Assembly: GCA_946480465.1 (NCBI GenBank)
Contig: CAMLJY010000029.1
Coordinates: 8,995 to 72,994 of the forward strand
Origin: an uncultured Burkholderiales bacterium
Lineage (GTDB): Bacteria > Pseudomonadota > Gammaproteobacteria > Burkholderiales > Burkholderiaceae
DNA: 64,000 nucleotides
Reading direction: 5' to 3'
Each line of letters starts with the position of its first letter. Positions within the stretch are counted from its first letter, which is position 1. The translations under genes were made by a program, and so were the position numbers. The notes beneath the pieces were generated by a model. The model was not told the origin of the DNA. It searched no databases and worked only from the letters and a program-made list of their open reading frames with translations. Positions 15,901 to 23,525 of the stretch are shown here, piece after piece.

Positions 15901-17731
15901 ACACCGGCGCGCTGGCGTCGGGCGTGACGCGGTACGGGTGCTCGTCCAGCACCTTCATGCCCAGGTGTTCGAGCATCGGCAGGCTGACGCTCAAAGTGAG
16001 CGGCTCACCCAGCCGCAGCAGCTTGAAGCGCAGCGTGCCCGGTGCCGCCTCCAGCGGGCGGTACAGGCTCATCGCGACGGGCTGGCCGGGCGTCAGCGTG
16101 GCCATCATCGCGATGTCCGCCATCGCGGCGCGGGCCGGGAATTCCTCGCGGTAGCCGGCCGGGAATGCGCCCTGGAACTGGCGCAGCAGCGCGATGCCGC
16201 GCGCCTCGCCGGCGGACTCGACCAGGGCGGTCTTCAGGTCGTCGGTCCAGCGGCGGGCGGCGGCGACCAGCCGCGCCTCGACCTCGCGCACGTCGAAGGC
16301 CGGGATCTGGCCCGGCGTGGTGCGCACCATGATCTGGATGCGCGCCAGCACCGATTCACTCAGCGAGACGTTGAACTCCGAGCTGAGGCCGTTGAAGGCC
16401 TTCAGCAGGATGGCCTGCCACTTCTGCCGCAGCTCGGTGGTGTAGTGCTCGCGCGGCACGTAGATCAGGCAGGACAGGAAGCGCTCGAAGGGATCGCGCC
16501 GCACGAAGAGCCGGAAGCGCTGGCGGTCGCCCAGGTGCAGGATGCCGGTGGCGGCGGCCAGCAGTTCGTCGGTGGGGGTCTGGAACAGCTCGTCGCGCGG
16601 GTAGGTGGCCAGGATGTTGTCCATCGCCTTGCCGGCGTGGCTGCCGGGGGCCAGGCCGGCGCGGTCGATCACCTCGGCCACCTTGCGGCGCAGCAGCGGG
16701 ATGTCGGCCGGGTTGGCGCTGTAGGCGGTGGAGGTGAAGAGGCCGAGGAAGCGGTCTTCGCCGATCACCGCGCCTGCGGCGTCGAAGCGCTTGACGGCGA
16801 CGTAGTCGAGGTAGCCGGGGCGGTGCACCGTGCTGCGCGCGGTGGACTTGGTCACCACCAGCAGCTCGGGCCGGCGTGCGAAGGCGCGTACTTCGGGGGG
16901 GAGGGTGTTGTAGGTGGGCACCACGTCCAGGGCATGCTCGTCGCGCAGGATGCCGAGGCCCGAGCCGGGCACCACGCCCACCGCGTCGCCGCCGTCCTGG
17001 CCGCTGAGCGTGTGGCTGCGGCAGCCGAGGAAGGTGAAATGGTTGTCCGCCAGCCAGCGCAGGAAGGCCAGGCCCTCGTCGACCTCGCCGGGCGGCAGCG
17101 GCGGCGGCGCCGATTCGATCTGCTGCACGATCGACAGCGCCCGTTCGCGCATCGCCGCCCAGTCGGTCACGGCGGCGCGCACGTCGTCGAGCACGCCCTC
17201 GATGTCGGCCACCAGCGCTTCGAGCCGGGCGGGCTCCGGCACGCGGTCGACTTCCACGTGCATGAAGGATTCGCGCTGGCCACTGGCGCCCTGGGGCGCC
17301 AGGCCCAGCAACTGGCCGGCGGCATCGCGCTGCACGTCGACCAGCGGATGGACGATCAGGTGCAGCGTCAGGCCGTGGCGGTTGACCTCCATCGTCACCG
17401 AGTCGACGAGGAAGGGCATGTCGTCGTTGACGATCTCGATCACGGTGTGGGTGGACTGCCAGCCGTGCTCGGCCACCGACGGGTTGAAGGCCCGCACTCG
17501 GGCGCGGCCCGGATCGCGCCGGCGCGCGAAATGCCAGTGCGACAGCGCGGCGCCGTAGAGGTCGGCGGTCTCGCGCTCGGCCAGGTCCTCGGGGTCGACC
17601 TGGCCGAAGTAGCGGTCGACGAAGGCGGCCAGCGTCTCCCCCTGGTCGGCCGGCAGGCGGGCCTGCACCATGGCCTTCACCGTGGCCAGCAGTTCGGCCT
17701 TGCGGCCGGCGCTTGTTGTTGTCGTCGGCAT
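12902..17731 (-). CDS. gdh2: NAD-specific glutamate dehydrogenase, large (180-kDa class)
   Basis: 1609 residues, the length of the bacterial GDH-180 class. It oxidises L-glutamate to 2-oxoglutarate and ammonium with NAD+, mainly for amino-acid catabolism. The N-terminal ~700 residues are the long ACT/regulatory part (IEIVNDDMPFLVDSVTMEVN, FTFLGCRSH). The catalytic part includes GGLRWSDRPEDFRTEVLGL, KNTVIVPVGSKGGFV, FTVVGIGDMSGDVFGNGM, GGGVHPRSAKSI and NGGIGTYVK. The C-terminal helical domain follows to ELRALG. It is a single-gene unit, convergent with the PIN remnant 4 bp away and divergent from nothing close. Confidence 0.95.
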   Translation of the reverse strand: MPTTTTSAGRKAELLATVKAMVQARLPADQGETLAAFVDRYFGQVDPEDLAERETADLYGAALSHWHFARRRDPGRARVRAFNPSVAEHGWQSTHTVIEIVNDDMPFLVDSVTMEVNRHGLTLHLIVHPLVDVQRDAAGQLLGLAPQGASGQRESFMHVEVDRVPEPARLEALVADIEGVLDDVRAAVTDWAAMRERALSIVQQIESAPPPLPPGEVDEGLAFLRWLADNHFTFLGCRSHTLSGQDGGDAVGVVPGSGLGILRDEHALDVVPTYNTLPPEVRAFARRPELLVVTKSTARSTVHRPGYLDYVAVKRFDAAGAVIGEDRFLGLFTSTAYSANPADIPLLRRKVAEVIDRAGLAPGSHAGKAMDNILATYPRDELFQTPTDELLAAATGILHLGDRQRFRLFVRRDPFERFLSCLIYVPREHYTTELRQKWQAILLKAFNGLSSEFNVSLSESVLARIQIMVRTTPGQIPAFDVREVEARLVAAARRWTDDLKTALVESAGEARGIALLRQFQGAFPAGYREEFPARAAMADIAMMATLTPGQPVAMSLYRPLEAAPGTLRFKLLRLGEPLTLSVSLPMLEHLGMKVLDEHPYRVTPDASAPVWIHDFGLQAADAAGEVEVDGLHQVFEDAFAAVLQGEVENDDFNRLVVAARLPAEQIVVLRAYARYMRQIGFALSQSFIESTLVTHAGIARSLVELFLARFDPAGGADAEARATAAATNVESALEQVANLSEDRVLRQILGLIRATVRTNYWRRNAQGQRRSFLSFKFDSSQVPGLPAPKPMFEIFVYSTRFEGVHLRGGKVARGGLRWSDRPEDFRTEVLGLVKAQMVKNTVIVPVGSKGGFVLKKAPPATDRDAYMKEGVACYQDYLRGLLDLTDNLVGGQIVPPPDVRRHDADDPYLVVAADKGTATFSDYANAISKEYGHWLGDAFASGGSIGYDHKAMGITARGAWESVKRHFREMGVDTQAQDFTVVGIGDMSGDVFGNGMLLSRHIRLVAAFDHRHIFLDPNPDAATSYLERERMFKLPRSSWADYDAKLISAGGGVHPRSAKSIALTPEVRAVLDVQAEAMTPTELVNAILKAPVDLIYNGGIGTYVKAGDETHAQVGDRANDALRVDGRELRCKVFAEGGNLGCTQRGRIEFALAGGRINTDAIDNSAGVDTSDHEVNIKILVGLAVAEGELTEKQRNALLPEMTDDVAALVLRDNVFQTQVLSVTGHVAPQLLDAQTRFMQFLEKAGRLNRAIEFLPDDAEVAERRAAGLGLTAPERAVLLAYSKMWLYDEVLASPLPDDPWVATALERYFPQQLRTRFAGYMPRHPLKREIIATHVINSMLNRVGSTFVHRLAETTGARPFEIVRAYLISREIFGIVSLWSAIEALDNVVADAVQSHMLIDLSRQLERGTKWFLRSKRLAEDMAITIGHFTPGVEAVRAKLPVLLEESERARVDEAIGRYVAQGVPKELAERVVNFSALFSTLDIAEVAATAKQPVEPVAAIYFTVTARLGIAWLRERIAALPGDQHWQMLAKGAMLDDLSSLQRGITSSVLSAGAANPAEPAALVSAWAQDNARALERASQLMAELRAVPAADAAMLSVALRELRALG

Positions 17732-17790
17732 GTCTGTCTCCTTCTGGTCGGGCCGACTCTAACCCGCAGTGCCCCGCGATGGTGCGCGGA

Positions 17791-18729
17791 TCAGCCCTCG
17801 CACCAGGCCGCCGGTACCGTGGACGGCCGCCACTGCAGGTCCTGCTGCGCGCGCAGGTGGGCGAGCAAGGCGTCGACCACGACGCGCACCCGCGGCGACA
17901 GGAAACGCCGGTGCGGGTAGTGCAGCACCACCTCGCGTTCGCCCGGCTCGTGGCGGCCGCGCAGCAGGATCTTCAGCGTGCCGGCGCGCAGGTGATCGGA
18001 CACGTGCTGCAGGCCGGTCTGGCAGATGCCGGCGCCGGCCAGCGCCAGGTCCACCGGTGCTTCCGGGTCGCTGCACCACAGCCGCGCGGCCGGCGGCTGG
18101 CCTACCGGGTCGCCGTCGAACAGCCAGTGCGCCGTGGCACCCGAGGCCAGGCGCACGCCGATCAGCCGGTGCCGGGCCAGGTCGGCCGGTTCGCGCGGCA
18201 CGCCATGGCGGCGCAGGTAGTCCGGCGAGGCCACCAGCACCACCGGCAGCGGGCACACCGGCCGCGCCACCAGGCTGCTGTCGGCCATGCGCGCGCCGCG
18301 GATGCCGATGTCGAAGCCATCGGCGATCAGGTCCACCTGGCGGTTGTCCAGCCCCAGTTCGATCTCCAGCGCGGGGTGGGCTTCGAGCAGGCGCGGCAGC
18401 AGCGGCATCACCCAGCGCCGGCCGAAGGCCACGCTGGCCGACAGGCGCACGCGGCCGGTCACAGCTGCAGTGGGCCGCGTGCTCGCGCCCACGGCCTCCT
18501 GCAGCGCGGCCAGGGCCGGCACCGCGCGGTCCAGGAAGGCCTGGCCCTCGGGCGTGATGCCGAGGCGCCGGCTGGTGCGCTGGAACAGGCGCAGGCCCAG
18601 CGCCTTCTCGAAGCCGGCCACGTTCTTGCTGACCGCCGCCGGCGTCAGGCCCAGCCGTGCGGCGGCGGCGGTGAAGCTGCCGGCCGCCGCCGCCTCCACC
18701 ACGGACAGCAGTCCTTGCAGGTTCTTCAT
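17791..18729 (-). CDS. LysR-family transcriptional regulator
   Basis: 312 residues starting MKNLQGLLSVVEAAAAGSF. The helix-turn-helix (TAAAARLGLTPAAVSKNVAG) and the LGLRLFQRTSRRLGITPEG linker are typical of the CrgA/AaeR-like branch. The effector domain begins near residue 90 (GRVRLSASVAFGRRWVMPLL). It is divergent from the MBL-like gene at 18844, which it probably controls. A TTCAAC-N5-GTTGAA dyad lies 5 bp upstream of its start, suggesting autoregulation. Much longer readings of this frame upstream are shadows of the MBL-like gene. Confidence 0.92.
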   Translation of the reverse strand: MKNLQGLLSVVEAAAAGSFTAAAARLGLTPAAVSKNVAGFEKALGLRLFQRTSRRLGITPEGQAFLDRAVPALAALQEAVGASTRPTAAVTGRVRLSASVAFGRRWVMPLLPRLLEAHPALEIELGLDNRQVDLIADGFDIGIRGARMADSSLVARPVCPLPVVLVASPDYLRRHGVPREPADLARHRLIGVRLASGATAHWLFDGDPVGQPPAARLWCSDPEAPVDLALAGAGICQTGLQHVSDHLRAGTLKILLRGRHEPGEREVVLHYPHRRFLSPRVRVVVDALLAHLRAQQDLQWRPSTVPAAWCEG

Positions 18730-18733
18730 GTCG

Positions 18734-18750
18734 TTCAACTCGCGGTTGAA
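18734..18750. promoter_or_regulatory. Inverted repeat in LysR / MBL-like divergent region
   Basis: Perfect dyad TTCAAC-TCGCG-GTTGAA, 17 bp, starting 5 bp upstream of the lysR ATG and ~94 bp upstream of the MBL-like gene. Size and position fit a LysR-type binding site. The assignment to this regulator is inference. Confidence 0.5.
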
Positions 18751-18843
18751 GATGGCTGGAGCGGCATTGTCTTCGCGGCCGCGGTGGCGATTCCTACAGT
18801 GGCGCCCATCCCAACGACCTCTTCGGAGAACGGAGAAGAAGCG

Positions 18844-19815
18844 ATGAGCGTTTCCACCACGCGGCGCGCGCTGTTCGGCCTGCTGTCCGCGGCCACCCTC
18901 GGCCTGGCGGCGCAGGCCGCCCAGGCCGGCACCCTGAACGTGTTCACGTCGGACGCGGCCGGCTTCAACACCCATTCGGTCTGGTACGACGACGGCCGCG
19001 AGGTGACGGTGGTGGACGCGCAGTTCACCCACGCCCATGCGCAGGCGGTGATCGACCATGTGAAGAGCCGCACCCGCTCGCCGATCACCCGCGTGATCGT
19101 CACGCACCCCAACCCCGACAAGTTCAACGGCCTGCCAGTGTTCCACGCCGCGGGCGCGGTCAGCATCGCCTCGGCCGCCACGGCGGCGGCGATGCCCGAC
19201 GTGGACGCGTACAAAAGGCGTTTCTGGATCGACGTGGCCGGTGCCTTCACCGAGGCCAGCTACCCGCGCACCGAGCCGGTCAAGCAGACCTTCACGAAGC
19301 GGATGACGATTCGCCTCGCGTCCGGTGAGACGCTGACGCTGACCGAGCTGGCGCAGCCCGGCATCTCCAGCCACCAGACGGTCGTGCGCATCGACAAGAC
19401 CGGCGACCTGGTCGTCGGCGACCTGGTGCATTCCAACCGCCATGCCTGGCTGGAAGGCGGCATCGTCGGCGGCAAGCCCGTGCCCACGCTGGCGGGCTGG
19501 AAGGCGGGCCTGCGCCAGCTGCCGCAGCTGGGGTCCGGCAAGGTCTACGGCGGCCGTGGCGACGCGCTGCCGGTGCGCGACGCAGTGGCGCAGCAGATCG
19601 CGTACCTGGAGCAGGTGGAGGCGCTGGTCGACCGCTACCTGGACGGCCTGGGCGAGCGCGTGCAGGACGTGGCCGACCCGGCCCGCCGCCAAGTCCACCA
19701 CGCCGCCATCCAGTCCGCGGTGGCGGCCGCGTTTCCCACGTTCGCCGGACCGGACATGGTGGGCTACAGCGTGTACGGCTTGTTGCAGCAAAAGATCGCG
19801 CAGCGGCGGCCCTGA
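18844..19815 (+). CDS. Exported metallo-beta-lactamase-fold protein with altered metal site
   Basis: 323 residues. The N-terminus STTRRALFGLLSAATLGLAA has a twin-arginine-like signal peptide ending AAQAG. The body follows the MBL fold (TVVDAQFTHAHAQAVIDHVK; VIVTHPNPDKFNGLPVF; LAQPGISSHQTVV; GDLVVGDLVHSN). The position of the usual HxHxDH motif reads HPNPDK: the first His and the Asp remain while the second and last His are Asn and Lys. Zn binding is therefore probably lost or changed. An RBS-like GGAG precedes the start. It is transcribed away from a LysR gene that likely regulates it. Function unknown; hydrolase activity should not be assumed. Confidence 0.75.
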   Translation: MSVSTTRRALFGLLSAATLGLAAQAAQAGTLNVFTSDAAGFNTHSVWYDDGREVTVVDAQFTHAHAQAVIDHVKSRTRSPITRVIVTHPNPDKFNGLPVFHAAGAVSIASAATAAAMPDVDAYKRRFWIDVAGAFTEASYPRTEPVKQTFTKRMTIRLASGETLTLTELAQPGISSHQTVVRIDKTGDLVVGDLVHSNRHAWLEGGIVGGKPVPTLAGWKAGLRQLPQLGSGKVYGGRGDALPVRDAVAQQIAYLEQVEALVDRYLDGLGERVQDVADPARRQVHHAAIQSAVAAAFPTFAGPDMVGYSVYGLLQQKIAQRRP

Positions 19816-19965
19816 GCGGCGGCGTGGCGAATGGGGCAACCGGTCGCCGTGCGCCGGCGTGACTGGGAGTCACCGCAGCGTGCCAATGGTCACCACGGCA
19901 CCGGGACAGCGGGCCGTACACTGATTCGAAGCCCGGCCCCGGCCGGGCGCGAACGGAGTCCCGCC

Positions 19966-20460
19966 ATGCACTCGGTGCGCATCGAGCTGTTGCAGCAGAT
20001 GCCGATCTTCGGCGCCATCAGCGAAGAGGCACTGGCCTTCCTGCTGGAACCGGCCGCCGAGGTGCGCTTCGCCGCCGGCGCCTGGCTTTTCCGCGAAGGT
20101 GATCCGGCGCAGTCGATGTACGTGCTGGAGTCGGGCCGCGTCGCGATCCTCAAGTCCTGGGGCGGGCGCGACCTGCTGGTGCGCGAACTGGGCCAGGGCG
20201 ACTGCATCGGCGAGATGGCGCTGCTGGACCTGTTTCCGCGCAGCGCCTCGGTGCAGGCGGTGGAGGATTGCGTCGCCATCGAACTGACGGCCGCTCACTT
20301 GATGCGTTTGTACGAGCACGACCTGGAGCAGTTCGCGCTGATCCAGATGAACCTGGCACGCGAGATGAGCCGCCGGCTGCGGCTGACCGACGACCTGCTG
20401 TTCCGCTCGCGCATGGGCGAGCCGCCGGTGGCGACACCGCCGGTGTTCCGCAGCACCTGA
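19966..20460 (+). CDS. Cyclic nucleotide-binding domain protein (Crp/Fnr-like, no HTH)
   Basis: 164 residues consisting of one cNMP-binding beta-barrel: LLQQMPIFGAISEEAL, VRFAAGAWLFREGDPAQSMYVLESG, GQGDCIGEMALLDLFPRSASVQA (phosphate-binding cassette with Glu and Arg-Ser-Ala) and a C-terminal helix. No helix-turn-helix follows, so it would bind a nucleotide without binding DNA, acting perhaps by protein contact. The phosphate-binding cassette looks intact. It ends 6 bp from the convergent desulfurase fusion. Regulation not visible. Confidence 0.82.
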   Translation: MHSVRIELLQQMPIFGAISEEALAFLLEPAAEVRFAAGAWLFREGDPAQSMYVLESGRVAILKSWGGRDLLVRELGQGDCIGEMALLDLFPRSASVQAVEDCVAIELTAAHLMRLYEHDLEQFALIQMNLAREMSRRLRLTDDLLFRSRMGEPPVATPPVFRST

Positions 20461-20466
20461 AGACTC

Positions 20467-22740
20467 TCAGTCGCCGCCTGCCGCGCGCCCGGCCGGCCAC
20501 AGCGCCAGCCCGCCGGCCAGGCTGAAGGCCTGGCGCACGCCCAGCCGCCGCAGCGCCTGCGCGGCCACCGCGCTGCGGTTGCCGCTGCGGCAGATGAAGA
20601 CCAGCGGCGTCTGCGGCGGCAGCGCGCGCCAGCCGGGCAGCGCGTTCAGCAGCGCGGACAGCGGCACCGCTTCGGCCTGCGCCGCGCCGCGGGGCATGGG
20701 CAGTTGGCCCAGGCGCTGCTCGGCGGCCTCGCGCACGTCCACCAGCCGCGGCGCGGGTGCGGCCGCGACCAGGGCCTGCAGGTCCGCGGGCGACAAGGCG
20801 ACCGCGGCCGCAGCGCAGGCGGCGTGCTCCCCGCTGTCCACGCGCGCGCCGCAGGCGAGCGTGCGGTACTCGGTCAGCCCCAGGTCGCGTTCCATCATCG
20901 CCTTGGCATCGGCGAAGGCCTGCGCATCCATCCGGCCTTCCAGCACCGCCGACAGCAGCGGCTGCGCGGCGGACTCGGTCGCCAGCGTGGTCGCGAAACG
21001 CTGGTCGTAGTCGTGGCCCGGCAGCAGCAGCGTGTCCGGGCCGGCCACCTGGGCCAGCGTCAGCAGCGAAGGGGCGAAGGCCAGCGGCGCGCTCTGCGCG
21101 AAATCGCTGCGCCCGAGGGCGCCCGGCATCACCATGTCGCCGACGAAGGCGGCGCACAGGCCGCGGCCGTCCTCGTGCAGCAGGTAGCTCGTCGAGTCCG
21201 CGGTGTGGCCGGGCGTGGCGAGCCGCGTGAGCCAGCGGCGTCCCAGCATGATGCGTTGCTCGCCCGCGGGCCAGCCCAGGTCGTCGATGGAAGCCGTTGG
21301 CGCCGCGGCCAGGGCCTCGCGCAGCGCGTGGGCCGACGAGGCGTGGTCGCCATGGCTGTGCGTGTCCAGCACCGCGGCCAGCGTGTAGCCCTGGCAGCGC
21401 AGCCAGGGCGCCAGTTGCGCCGTCAGCTGCGGCAGCGGATCGATGACGACGCAGCGGCGCGAGGCCGCGTCGGCGATGACGTAGCAGCAGGCGCCGTCGG
21501 CCTCGTGGCGCGTCAGGCCGTCGGCCAGGTTCGCGGGACCGGTGGCCGTGCCGCCCAGGCAGTTGGCGCGCACCGCATCGCCGCAGGCATGGATGCGGCT
21601 GCAGGCCTGGGCGATGAAGTCAGCGTCCACCATCGGCCCGAAGGACAGGCGAACGGCGGACTCGGCCTGCCAGTCCGGCAGCCCCATGGCCTGCAGCACG
21701 TGGCTGGGCTCGGCCCGCGCGGCACCGCAGGCGGAGCCGGCGGACACGCGCAGGCCCGCGGCGTCGAACAGGTCCAGCACCTGCTTCGAGCCGAGGCCGG
21801 GCACCGAGAAGCTCAGCGTGGTGGGCAGGCAGCGGTCGTGCCGGGTGTTGAACACCAGCCCCGGGAAGGCCGAGGCCAGCGCCTCGGCCAGTCGGTCGCG
21901 GAAGGCGGCCAGCGTGGCCGGGTCGCGGAAGCGATGGCCGCTGTCCAGTGCCGTCAGCACCGCGCCCAGCGCCGCGATGCCGCTCATGTTCTCGGTGCCG
22001 GAGCGCGCCGCGCCTTCCTGCCCGCCGCCGGCCATCAGCGGCGTGAAGGGCGCGCCTTCGCGCACGTACAGCAGGCCGATGCCCTTGGGCGCGTAGAGCT
22101 TGTGGCCGGAGTAGGGCGCGTAGTCGATGAAGCGGCCGGCCCAGCCGGCGTCCAGCCGCTGCGGCAGCTTGCCCAGCGCCTGCACGCTGTCGACCAGCCA
22201 CAGCGCCGGGCTGTCGCCCAGGGCCTGCGCGATGCCGGCCAGGTCGCTGACCACGCCGGTCTCGTTGTTGGCCGCCATCGTGCACACCAGGCCGGCGGAC
22301 GGGGCGTGAGCGCGCAGCCAGGCCAGGTCGTGGCGGCCATCGCGGTCCACCGGGATCGGCAGCAGCTCGAGCCCCAGGCCGAGCAGCGCGTTCCAGTGCC
22401 GCAGCGCCTCGGGCACCGCCTTGTGCTCGGTGGCGCCGTACAGCAGCCGGGTCGGCATCGGCTGTCCCGCGGCGCGGCGGGCGGCGAGGGACTGCAGCGC
22501 GGACAGCACCGCCGTCTGGATGCCCTCGGTGGCGCCGCTCAGGAACAGCAGGCGGCCGCCCGGCGCACCCAGCACGCGCCGCGCGCGATCGCGCACGTCG
22601 TCCAGCAGGGCGCGTGCGCGCAGGCCCGCGCTGTGGGTGCTGCTGGGGTTGCCGAAGTCCTCGGCCATCGCCGCCAGCGCGGCTTCTTTCGCCTCGGCCA
22701 GCACGGGCGTGGTGGCGTTGGCGTCCAGATAGATTTCCAT
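20467..22740 (-). CDS. Cysteine desulfurase - persulfide dioxygenase-like MBL - rhodanese triple fusion
   Basis: 757 residues with three enzymes in line. Residues 1-~375 are a NifS/IscS-type PLP desulfurase (YLDANATTPV, YSGHKLYAPKGIGLLYVR with the PLP lysine near 210, AGSACGAARAEPSHVL near 328). Residues ~405-640 are an MBL domain of the ETHE1/glyoxalase II type (LDTHSHGDHASS near 460, ATPGHTADSTSYL, FVGDMVMPG, LLLPGHDY). Residues ~660-757 are a rhodanese (LVDVREAAEQ, FICRSGNRS with the cysteine near 714). Combined chemistry would take cysteine sulfur to persulfide, oxidise it to sulfite and transfer sulfane sulfur. It is divergent from an Lrp gene, fitting cysteine/sulfide control. Start set at the ATG giving MEIYLDAN. 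Confidence 0.9.
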   Translation of the reverse strand: MEIYLDANATTPVLAEAKEAALAAMAEDFGNPSSTHSAGLRARALLDDVRDRARRVLGAPGGRLLFLSGATEGIQTAVLSALQSLAARRAAGQPMPTRLLYGATEHKAVPEALRHWNALLGLGLELLPIPVDRDGRHDLAWLRAHAPSAGLVCTMAANNETGVVSDLAGIAQALGDSPALWLVDSVQALGKLPQRLDAGWAGRFIDYAPYSGHKLYAPKGIGLLYVREGAPFTPLMAGGGQEGAARSGTENMSGIAALGAVLTALDSGHRFRDPATLAAFRDRLAEALASAFPGLVFNTRHDRCLPTTLSFSVPGLGSKQVLDLFDAAGLRVSAGSACGAARAEPSHVLQAMGLPDWQAESAVRLSFGPMVDADFIAQACSRIHACGDAVRANCLGGTATGPANLADGLTRHEADGACCYVIADAASRRCVVIDPLPQLTAQLAPWLRCQGYTLAAVLDTHSHGDHASSAHALREALAAAPTASIDDLGWPAGEQRIMLGRRWLTRLATPGHTADSTSYLLHEDGRGLCAAFVGDMVMPGALGRSDFAQSAPLAFAPSLLTLAQVAGPDTLLLPGHDYDQRFATTLATESAAQPLLSAVLEGRMDAQAFADAKAMMERDLGLTEYRTLACGARVDSGEHAACAAAAVALSPADLQALVAAAPAPRLVDVREAAEQRLGQLPMPRGAAQAEAVPLSALLNALPGWRALPPQTPLVFICRSGNRSAVAAQALRRLGVRQAFSLAGGLALWPAGRAAGGD

Positions 22741-22842
22741 GTCGTCTCCCCGGCGGCGGTCCACGCGGCTCGTGGCGCGCATGGCCTGCCTGGTCCGGCG
22801 TTTTCGTGATGGCCGGCAGTGTGCGATCCAGCGCGGGGAAAG

Positions 22843-22980
22843 TGCTTGCAATGTTTCGGCCTTCCGGCTCCGTGCCTGCAAATTCATTCCTGGCGCCGAG
22901 CCGTTCCTGAAAAATGCTTGCAATCTCAGGGCCATGGGCCTCGGGGCAGGGGATCGCGCAGGTTGCCGGCAGCTTGCGAT
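22843..22980. promoter_or_regulatory. Cluster of TGCNTGCAA-type repeats in Lrp / desulfurase intergenic region
   Basis: Four related boxes: TGCTTGCAAT at 22843, TGCCTGCAAA at 22873, TGCTTGCAAT at 22915 and a weaker AGCTTGCGAT at 22971. Spacings of 30, 42 and 56 bp are near multiples of a helical turn. Lrp/AsnC octamers wrap DNA over several phased sites, so these are good candidate operators for the regulator at 23036 acting on both divergent genes. The region is also locally AT-richer than its surroundings. Confidence 0.5.
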
Positions 22981-23035
22981 TTCATTGCGGTAGATCTCAG
23001 AATCGGCGCTGCCTTTTGCTCAGGAAGCGCTGAAC

Positions 23036-23509
23036 ATGAGAAAGCTGGATGCCGTCGACCGCGAGCTGCTGAGGCTGCTGCAACAGGATGCGGACACCCC
23101 GGTCGGCAAGATCGCCGCCGCGGTCAACCTGTCGGCCACGCCATGCTGGCGGCGCATCCAGCGCCTGCGCGAGGAGCGCTACATCACCAAGCAGGTGGCC
23201 CTGCTCGACCCGGCCAAGCTGAACGTGGGCGTCACCGTCTTCGTCACGGTGCGCACCAACCAGCACAGCGAGGCCTGGTTCGACAAGTTCCAATCGACCG
23301 TGCGGATGATTCCCGAGGTGGTCGAGTTCTACCGGATGAGCGGCGACGTGGACTACATGCTGAAGGTGGTGGTGCCCGACATCGCCGCCTACGACGTCGT
23401 CTACAAGCGCCTGATCAGGTCGGCCGACCTGTTCGACGTCAGCTCCAGCTTCGCGATGGAGGAGCTGAAGTTCACGACCGCGCTGCCGCTGGACTACGTG
23501 GCGGCGTGA
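23036..23509 (+). CDS. Lrp/AsnC-family regulator
   Basis: 157 residues: N-terminal HTH (LDAVDRELLRLLQQDADTPV, KIAAAVNLSATPCWRRIQRL) and C-terminal RAM/ACT domain (VGVTVFVTVRTNQ, VEFYRMSGDVDYMLKVVVPD). The CWRRI recognition helix is that of the DecR/CyuR-like group, which in enterics senses cysteine. Divergent to it is a cysteine desulfurase fusion, which supports a role in cysteine catabolism or sulfide detoxification. The ATG is preceded by AGGAAGCGCTGAAC. It is convergent with the RTX gene 16 bp downstream. Confidence 0.92.
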   Translation: MRKLDAVDRELLRLLQQDADTPVGKIAAAVNLSATPCWRRIQRLREERYITKQVALLDPAKLNVGVTVFVTVRTNQHSEAWFDKFQSTVRMIPEVVEFYRMSGDVDYMLKVVVPDIAAYDVVYKRLIRSADLFDVSSSFAMEELKFTTALPLDYVAA

Positions 23510-23525
23510 GCAGCCGCCTGCCGCG

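Noticed and set aside
13151..17920. Two long plus-strand frames opposite the glutamate dehydrogenase
   Set aside because: Low-complexity translations (His/Gln/Gly/Val-rich) without any motif, fully inside a convincing GDH gene.
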